DNA of 35,404 nt from NCBI GenBank assembly GCA_964488495.1, contig CAZAUQ010000022.1, positions 1 to 35,404 on the forward strand, written 5' to 3'. Under the pieces are notes generated by a model. That model did not search any database. It saw nothing but the letters and a program-made list of their open reading frames with translations, and was not told the DNA's origin. Shown in pieces: positions 30,481 through 35,404 of this stretch. The position numbers and the translations under genes are program-made. The first letter of the stretch is position 1. Every line of letters starts with the position of its first letter. This DNA is from UBA1402 sp964488495. Its GTDB lineage: Bacteria > Bacteroidota > Bacteroidia > Bacteroidales > UBA1402.

Positions 30481-31746
30481 ATGGAATTAAAAAGAGTTGT
30501 CGTAACAGGCCTTGGAGCTATTACCCCTTTGGGTAATTCCGTATCAGAATACTGGACGGGATTACTCAATGGAGTAAGTGGTTCCGGGCCTATTTCACGT
30601 TTTGATACTACACATTTCAAAACAAAATTTGCCTGCGAGGTAAAAAATTACAATTCAGAAGACTATTTCGACCGCAAGGAAGTACGCAAATACGACCTTT
30701 TTGCACAATATGCCATAATAGCGGCCAAAGAAGCCATTTCCGATGCTTGTTTGATTCCTGAGCAAGAAGATTTGGACAGAATAGGCGTTATTTGGGGTGC
30801 AGGTATCGGAGGAATTCAAAGTTTTGAGAATGAAGTAACCGCTTTTGCCACCGGAGACGGGATGCCCAGATTCAGTCCGTTTTTTGTTCCCCGTATGATT
30901 GCAGATTTATCGGCAGGTCATATTTCGATAATGTATGGATTCAGGGGTCCGAACTATTGTACCGTATCGGCTTGCGCCTCTTCGAATAATGCTTTTTTCG
31001 ACGCCTTTAATTATATACGTCTGGGTAAAGCAAATATTATTGTCTGCGGAGGTTCCGAAGCGGCCATTACCCCTTGTGGAATAGGCGGATTCAACGCCAT
31101 GCACGCCATTTCTACCCGCAACGATGAATACGCCACCGCCAGCCGGCCATTCAGCAAAAGCCGCGACGGTTTTGTACTGGGCGAGGGGGGAGCATGTCTG
31201 ATCTTCGAAGAACTGGAACACGCACTGGCTCGTAAGGCTCCTATTTATGCCGAGGTAGGCGGTTGCGGATTATCGGCCGATGCCTACCACATTACAGCTC
31301 CTCATCCCGACGGTCTTGGCGCCACCAAAGTAATGGCCAATGCGCTGGAGGATGCTCAGATGCAGCCCGAAGATATTGATTACATCAATGTACACGGTAC
31401 ATCTACTCCTTTGGGAGATATTGCCGAAGTAAAGGCTATCAAAAAAATATTTGGTGAACATGCCTATAAAATGAACATCAGTTCCACCAAATCAATGACC
31501 GGACACCTGCTGGGTGCAGCCGGAGCGATAGAATCTGTTGCCTGCGTCAAGGCTGTACATGAAAACATCATTCCTCCCACCATCAATTTTACCGAGGGAG
31601 ACGAAGATCCCGAAATCGATTACGGTATGAATTTTACTTTTGGAAAAGCCTGTAAACGCGAAGTTCGTGCCGCTTTATCCAATACTTTCGGATTCGGAGG
31701 ACATAACGCCAGCATTATTTTCAAGAAGTGGAACAAGGGCATTTAA
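30481..31746 (+). CDS. fabF: 3-oxoacyl-ACP synthase II
   Basis: This 421-aa condensing enzyme elongates acyl-ACP with malonyl-ACP. The catalytic triad is Cys165 (TVSACASSNNAF), a His near 305 (VHGTSTPLGD) and a His near 341 (KSMTGHLLGAAG). The N-terminal VVVTGLGAITPLG and C-terminal SNTFGFGGHNAS are typical of FabF rather than FabB. It follows acpP in the usual Bacteroidota order and overlaps rnc by 19 bp. Confidence 0.97.
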   Translation: MELKRVVVTGLGAITPLGNSVSEYWTGLLNGVSGSGPISRFDTTHFKTKFACEVKNYNSEDYFDRKEVRKYDLFAQYAIIAAKEAISDACLIPEQEDLDRIGVIWGAGIGGIQSFENEVTAFATGDGMPRFSPFFVPRMIADLSAGHISIMYGFRGPNYCTVSACASSNNAFFDAFNYIRLGKANIIVCGGSEAAITPCGIGGFNAMHAISTRNDEYATASRPFSKSRDGFVLGEGGACLIFEELEHALARKAPIYAEVGGCGLSADAYHITAPHPDGLGATKVMANALEDAQMQPEDIDYINVHGTSTPLGDIAEVKAIKKIFGEHAYKMNISSTKSMTGHLLGAAGAIESVACVKAVHENIIPPTINFTEGDEDPEIDYGMNFTFGKACKREVRAALSNTFGFGGHNASIIFKKWNKGI

Positions 31747-32516
31747 CTTTTCCTTTTTTTTTCAGCAAGGCTTTTTATAATAAGAAAAACAGGGAATCCT
31801 ATACTGTTTTAAAAAAGATTCTGGGATTTTATCCTCGTAATCTGGCTTTGTATGAATTGGCGTTACGACATAAATCGGCTTCTATCAGAGATAGAAATGG
31901 CGTTTTGCTCAACAATGAACGTCTTGAATTTCTTGGAGATGCTGTTTTGAATGTGCTGGTAACCGATTTGCTTTTCAACCATTTTGAATCTCAGGGAGAG
32001 GGATTTCTCACCAACACTCGTTCGAAAATTGTACAACGGGAAACATTAAACAAGATTGCTTTGGAATTGGGATTAGATAAATGTGTCCTGAAAGCCGAAT
32101 ATACTTCATCTCCCAGAAAATCTATTTTTGGAAACACCCTTGAGGCTCTTATCGGAGCCATTTACCTGGATAAGGGCTACCGCAGTTGTAAACGTTTTCT
32201 CGAAAAAAAAATTATACAACGTTTTATTGATATTGAAAATATTGCTAATCAGGAAATTAACTTCAAATCTAAAATAATTGAGTGGAGCCAGCATAAAAAA
32301 GTCAAATTGAATTTTGAACACATCGAGTTGCCTGATGAGGAAGAATCACTGCTCAATTTCGAAGCGCGTCTATATTTAAACGGCATTTATGTGGCTTGCG
32401 GCAAAGGATATACCAAAAAACAGGCCCAACAAAAAGCTGCTCAACAAGCGATTGCAGTCGTTGAAAGTCGCCAGGGTTTGTATGCCGACATTATGGCTGT
32501 CGAAACGGAACAATAA
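31728..32516 (+). CDS. rnc: Ribonuclease III
   Basis: This 262-aa endonuclease cleaves double-stranded RNA, including rRNA precursors. It starts with GTG at 31728 inside fabF; no better start lies downstream, and the N-terminus (SKAFYNKKNRESYTVLKKILGFYP) fits relatives. The catalytic signature is NERLEFLGDAVLN with E67 and D71. The second metal site is GNTLEALIGAIYLDKG with E139, but the position of the usual Asp (E. coli D114) is Asn136, a change I believe is common in Bacteroidota. The dsRNA-binding domain covers about 180-250 (NFEARLYLNGIYVACGKG, then KKQAQQKAAQQAI). Confidence 0.95.
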   Translation: MEQGHLTFPFFFSKAFYNKKNRESYTVLKKILGFYPRNLALYELALRHKSASIRDRNGVLLNNERLEFLGDAVLNVLVTDLLFNHFESQGEGFLTNTRSKIVQRETLNKIALELGLDKCVLKAEYTSSPRKSIFGNTLEALIGAIYLDKGYRSCKRFLEKKIIQRFIDIENIANQEINFKSKIIEWSQHKKVKLNFEHIELPDEEESLLNFEARLYLNGIYVACGKGYTKKQAQQKAAQQAIAVVESRQGLYADIMAVETEQ

Positions 32517-32551
32517 TTCGAGAAAATTATTTTTGAAATTTTATTCCCGGC

Positions 32552-32582
32552 TTGAATGCTGTGGAAAAATGCATTACTTTTG
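32552..32582 (+). promoter_or_regulatory. Promoter of the GH3-like gene (TTG-N20-TAnnTTTG)
   Basis: TTG (32552-32554) and TACTTTTG (32575-32582) are 20 bases apart. It lies 26 bp before the ATG at 32609, which supports that start over the TTG at 32552. Confidence 0.6.
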
Positions 32583-32608
32583 AAGCTGATATTCAAGCCC
32601 CCGCTGTC

Positions 32609-33685
32609 ATGAGTGATTTTTTTACGGACATTGCCCAGTTATCATTCAAAACCAGACTGGAAGAATTGAAAGATTACGCCCATGCGTCTTTCGATATTCA
32701 GAATGAGCAGTTATTCAATTTGTTGAACGAGGCTCAGGGCTGTTTTTATGGTAAAAAATACGACTTCAGGAACATTTTCAGCTATCAGGATTTTCGGGAA
32801 AGACTCCCCATTCTGCAAAACTCCGATATTCAACCCTATTTACGCAAAATGATCGCCGGCAAACCAAATATCTTATGGCCGGGCATCTGCAAGCATTTTG
32901 TAAAAGCTCCTCAAAACGGCAGTCAAAAAAACGGAAACAACAAACATTGCTTGCCTGTCAGCGATCAGATGATCAGCGAGAATTTCTTTCAGGGCATAAA
33001 CGATTGCAATGCCCTGTATTTGAAGGATCATCCCGAAAGCCGTCTTTTCTCTGCCTTTTCAATATGGTTGGGAGTGGACAGCAAAGAAGAAAATCTGGGA
33101 AATATCTCGGCTGTTTTACGCAAGAATATGCCTTTTATACTAAGCTTGCTTACTTTCCCCAACGAATTGCCCGAAGAGTCGGCCAACGAGCAACTGACAG
33201 AGGAAATTCTAAAGAAATGTCAGCAGGATAAAATATCCAATTTTCAGGGAACACCTTCCCTGTTTAAGGCCTTTATGGACAAAGCCTATGCTTTTTTCGG
33301 CAAAAAGAGTATACAGGAAATCTGTCCCTCGGCTGAGGCATTTTTTCACAGGGGCTGCCCTGTTCCTGCTCAAATGGAGCAGGGCATAGAAGGATTGAAT
33401 TACCAGGCTTCGTATTGCAGTGCCGAAGGTTTTTTTGGTATACAGGACCAGCCCGGCGAAACCGCCCTGTTGCTGATGCTCGATACCAGTGTCTTTTACG
33501 AATTTATTCCGGTCGATGCAGCGCTTGAACCTCAGAATGCCGTTCCCCTTGAAGAAGTTGTGCTGGGCAAAGATTACAGAATGATTATTACCACTTGTTC
33601 GGGATTGTGGAGATATTGCTCCGAAGGCCCCGCTATTCGCTTTGTTGCGGAGAAGCCCTACAAATTTATATTATGCAACAATTGA
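32609..33685 (+). CDS. GH3-like (acyl-acid-amido synthetase fold) protein, truncated and with degenerate ATP motifs
   Basis: The 358-aa product resembles Bacteroidota GH3 proteins of about 500 aa through YGKKYDFRNI, YQDFRERLPI, YLRKMIAGKPNILWP, LLMLDTSVFYEFIPVD and SGLWRY. I chose ATG 32609 because a good promoter lies just upstream. All three expected ATP-binding motifs are altered: the SSGTT loop reads APQNGSQ (100-106), YxASEG reads YCSAEG (269-274), and the GDTV motif reads EGPAI (339-343). The protein stops about eight residues after RFVAEKPYKF, so the C-terminal lid domain is missing. The frame is intact and has its own promoter. It could be a non-catalytic relative or a decaying gene. 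The end overlaps cysS by 13 bp. Confidence 0.75.
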   Translation: MSDFFTDIAQLSFKTRLEELKDYAHASFDIQNEQLFNLLNEAQGCFYGKKYDFRNIFSYQDFRERLPILQNSDIQPYLRKMIAGKPNILWPGICKHFVKAPQNGSQKNGNNKHCLPVSDQMISENFFQGINDCNALYLKDHPESRLFSAFSIWLGVDSKEENLGNISAVLRKNMPFILSLLTFPNELPEESANEQLTEEILKKCQQDKISNFQGTPSLFKAFMDKAYAFFGKKSIQEICPSAEAFFHRGCPVPAQMEQGIEGLNYQASYCSAEGFFGIQDQPGETALLLMLDTSVFYEFIPVDAALEPQNAVPLEEVVLGKDYRMIITTCSGLWRYCSEGPAIRFVAEKPYKFILCNN

Positions 33686-35166
33686 CTATTTACAATACAT
33701 TAAGCCGGCAGAAAGAAGTTTTCAAACCCTTGCACGAAGGCCGTGTGGGGCTTTACGTATGCGGCCCGACGGTATACGGCGATCCGCATCTGGGGCATGC
33801 CCGTCCGGCCATAACTTTCGATATACTGTTCCGCTATTTAAGCCGGCTGGGCTATAAAGTGCGTTATGTTCGCAACATTACCGATGTCGGCCATCTGGAA
33901 AACGATGCGGACGAAGGAGAAGATAAAATTGCCAAAAAGGCCAGACTGGAAGAGCTCGAACCTATGGAAGTAGTTCAGTATTATTCCAACCGCTACCACA
34001 AGGCAATGGATGCGCTGCGGGTTTTGCCTCCCAGCATTGAGCCTCATGCATCGGGGCATATCATTGAGCAGATACAGATGGTGCAGAAAATCCTCGATCA
34101 CGGTTATGCTTATGTGAGTGAGGGATCGGTCTATTTTGATGTTGAAAAATACAACAGGAACCATCATTACGGCAAGTTATCGGGACGCAACATCGAAGAT
34201 ATGCTCAGTACCACCCGCCGGCTCGATGGCCAGGAAGAAAAGAAAAACACCATGGACTTTGCTTTGTGGAAGAAAGCTTCGCCCGAACATATCATGCGTT
34301 GGCCCTCTCCCTGGAGCGAGGGTTTTCCCGGCTGGCATATGGAATGTACCGCCATGGGTACCCGCTATCTGGGGGAAGAATTCGATATACACGGCGGAGG
34401 AATGGATTTGCTTTTTCCTCACCACGAATGCGAGATAGCCCAATCGGTGGCAGCCCTCAACAAAGAAAGCGTCCGCTACTGGGTGCACAATAATATGATC
34501 ACCATCAATGGCCAGAAAATGGGCAAGTCGCTCGGAAATTTCATTACTCTGGAAGAGTTTTTCACGGGCAGCCATCCTGTACTGACGCAGGCCTATGCCC
34601 CCATGACCATTCGCTTTTTTATTTTGCAGGCTCATTACCGCAGCACGGTAGACTTCAGCAACGAGGCCTTACAGGCTTCGGAAAAAGGTTACAGCCGCCT
34701 GATGGATAGTTGTAAACGACTGCAGGAACTGAAATCGGCAGAGAATTCAACCGTAAACCTCAGTGATTTGAGACAGAAATGCTTCGATGCCATGAACGAC
34801 GACCTGAATACGCCCATAGTCATCTCTCATCTCTTTGAAGCAGGCAAGACCATCAACAGCATCTTTGATGGAAATGCCGCAATTTCAGCCGGCGATCTGA
34901 TGGAACTCCGTGAAGTTTTTGCGCTCTTTGTCAACGAAATACTAGGCCTGGATCCTCAGTCGGATCCGGGACAGAACAACGCAAACGGACAAGCAGAGCG
35001 GGCGGCCTACAGGGCAGCCGTAGATCTTTTGCTGCAGCTCCGCCTCGAAGCCAAAGCCAACAAAGACTGGGAGCAAGCCGACAGGATACGCAAACAACTT
35101 GCGGCATTAGGCTTTGAAGTAATGGACAGAAAAGAGGGTTTCGATTGGAAATGGTCTGCTCTTTGA
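33673..35166 (+). CDS. cysS: Cysteinyl-tRNA synthetase
   Basis: This 497-aa class I synthetase charges tRNA-Cys. I chose the ATG at 33673 (MQQLTIYNTLSRQKEVF), the usual start; the open frame upstream runs into the GH3-like gene. Zinc ligands are C30 (YVCGPTVYGDPH), a Cys in WHMECTAMG near residue 226, and the His and Glu/Cys region HGGGMDLLFPHHECEIAQS. HIGH is HLGH (39-42) and KMSKS is KMGKS near 283. The C-terminal helical domain carries RAAYRAAVDLLLQLRLEAK. The first 13 bp overlap the GH3-like gene. The gene ends 20 bp from a convergent gene. Confidence 0.97.
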   Translation: MQQLTIYNTLSRQKEVFKPLHEGRVGLYVCGPTVYGDPHLGHARPAITFDILFRYLSRLGYKVRYVRNITDVGHLENDADEGEDKIAKKARLEELEPMEVVQYYSNRYHKAMDALRVLPPSIEPHASGHIIEQIQMVQKILDHGYAYVSEGSVYFDVEKYNRNHHYGKLSGRNIEDMLSTTRRLDGQEEKKNTMDFALWKKASPEHIMRWPSPWSEGFPGWHMECTAMGTRYLGEEFDIHGGGMDLLFPHHECEIAQSVAALNKESVRYWVHNNMITINGQKMGKSLGNFITLEEFFTGSHPVLTQAYAPMTIRFFILQAHYRSTVDFSNEALQASEKGYSRLMDSCKRLQELKSAENSTVNLSDLRQKCFDAMNDDLNTPIVISHLFEAGKTINSIFDGNAAISAGDLMELREVFALFVNEILGLDPQSDPGQNNANGQAERAAYRAAVDLLLQLRLEAKANKDWEQADRIRKQLAALGFEVMDRKEGFDWKWSAL

Positions 35167-35186
35167 TTGGCTGAGAGGCCGGATTA

Positions 35187-35404
35187 TTAATTTAAAACTT
35201 CCTGTGGATGTCGTAAGTGTTGGGCATGTTCGAAAACAGCCTTCACCGAACCGACACGGATAGGCGATTCGACTTGCAAAGGCAGGCGATTAAGGTCATT
35301 GCCTAACCACAGTTTCAGCACATCTCCTTTTTTAAAGACCGAGCCTTCGATAAGACTCAGTTCGAAATAATGAGCGTAATGGGTTTTACCCCGGTGCAGT
35401 TTTA
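35187..35404 (-). CDS. DUF3108-domain protein, C-terminal part (5' end outside window)
   Basis: A minus-strand frame is open from the window edge to a stop at 35187-35189. The visible 72 or so residues include GKTHYAHYFELSLIEGSVFK, then KKGDVLKLWLGNDLNRLPLQ and ESPIRVGSVKAVFEHAQHL. The ND-x-N-R-LPLQ-x-ESPIRVGSVKA pattern matches the end of DUF3108 proteins, usually secreted periplasmic or outer-membrane-associated proteins of unknown role in Bacteroidota. It is too short for the main frame listing and is convergent with cysS. The start and signal peptide are not in the window. Confidence 0.7.
   Translation of the reverse strand, partial: KLHRGKTHYAHYFELSLIEGSVFKKGDVLKLWLGNDLNRLPLQVESPIRVGSVKAVFEHAQHLRHPQEVLN

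Overview
The window looks like a draft-assembly segment from an anaerobic, plant-polysaccharide-using member of the Bacteroidota, most likely order Bacteroidales. The evidence is a secreted pectinesterase with a T9SS-like C-terminal tail, a three-gene quinol/fumarate reductase operon with a single large cytochrome b subunit, Bacteroidota-restricted families (DUF4271, DUF3108, rhomboids with a characteristic C-terminal tail), an almost complete lack of Shine-Dalgarno sequences, and repeated use of the Bacteroidota sigma-ABfr -7 box TAnnTTTG. Nothing in the window indicates a phage, plasmid, insertion sequence, CRISPR array or rRNA operon. The four runs of exactly 100 N are scaffolding placeholders. 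At least one shifts an apparent reading frame, and one is flanked by the same 55 bases on both sides.

Layout. 1-1389: 3' part of a pectinesterase gene, followed by a ~100-nt imperfect hairpin. 1556-8874 (minus strand): HU gene, then argS, a beta-CASP metallo-beta-lactamase RNase, an ArsB/NhaD-type (IT superfamily) transporter, a NikR-like regulator and a TonB-dependent receptor. 9105-15169 (plus): two tandem rhomboids, a membrane-anchored EEP-family phosphodiesterase, priA and an outer-membrane-type protein. 15176-17692 (minus): serine acetyltransferase, THUMP methyltransferase, viroplasmin-type RNase H. 17856-24226 (plus): frdCAB/sdhCAB, DUF4271 membrane protein, hemD-like gene, rnpA, yidD, TatD-like hydrolase. 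24216-24899 (minus): OmpR-type regulator with a degenerate receiver. 25103-29146 (plus): tyrS, tRNA-Gln(TTG), and a PspC-PadR-PspC operon under a strong palindromic operator. 29441-30019 (minus): purN. 30171-35166 (plus): acpP, fabF, rnc, a truncated GH3-like protein, cysS. 35187-35404 (minus): end of a DUF3108 protein.

Most genes are housekeeping: tRNA charging, RNA processing, fatty-acid and purine synthesis, respiration. The less ordinary parts are: (i) the PspC-PadR-PspC operon, whose perfect 10-bp inverted repeat overlaps the promoter -33 region and which encodes two proteins with related N-terminal domains on either side of the regulator; (ii) a NikR-like protein that lacks three of the four canonical nickel ligands and lies upstream of a TonB receptor, with a dyad in the gap between them; (iii) an intact but shortened GH3-like protein in which every recognisable ATP-binding motif is altered; and (iv) two compact sites where a terminator and a promoter share the same DNA (HU/argS and hemD/rnpA). 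No clear defence island or wholly new system is visible. The PspC-PadR-PspC unit is the best candidate for an under-described system.
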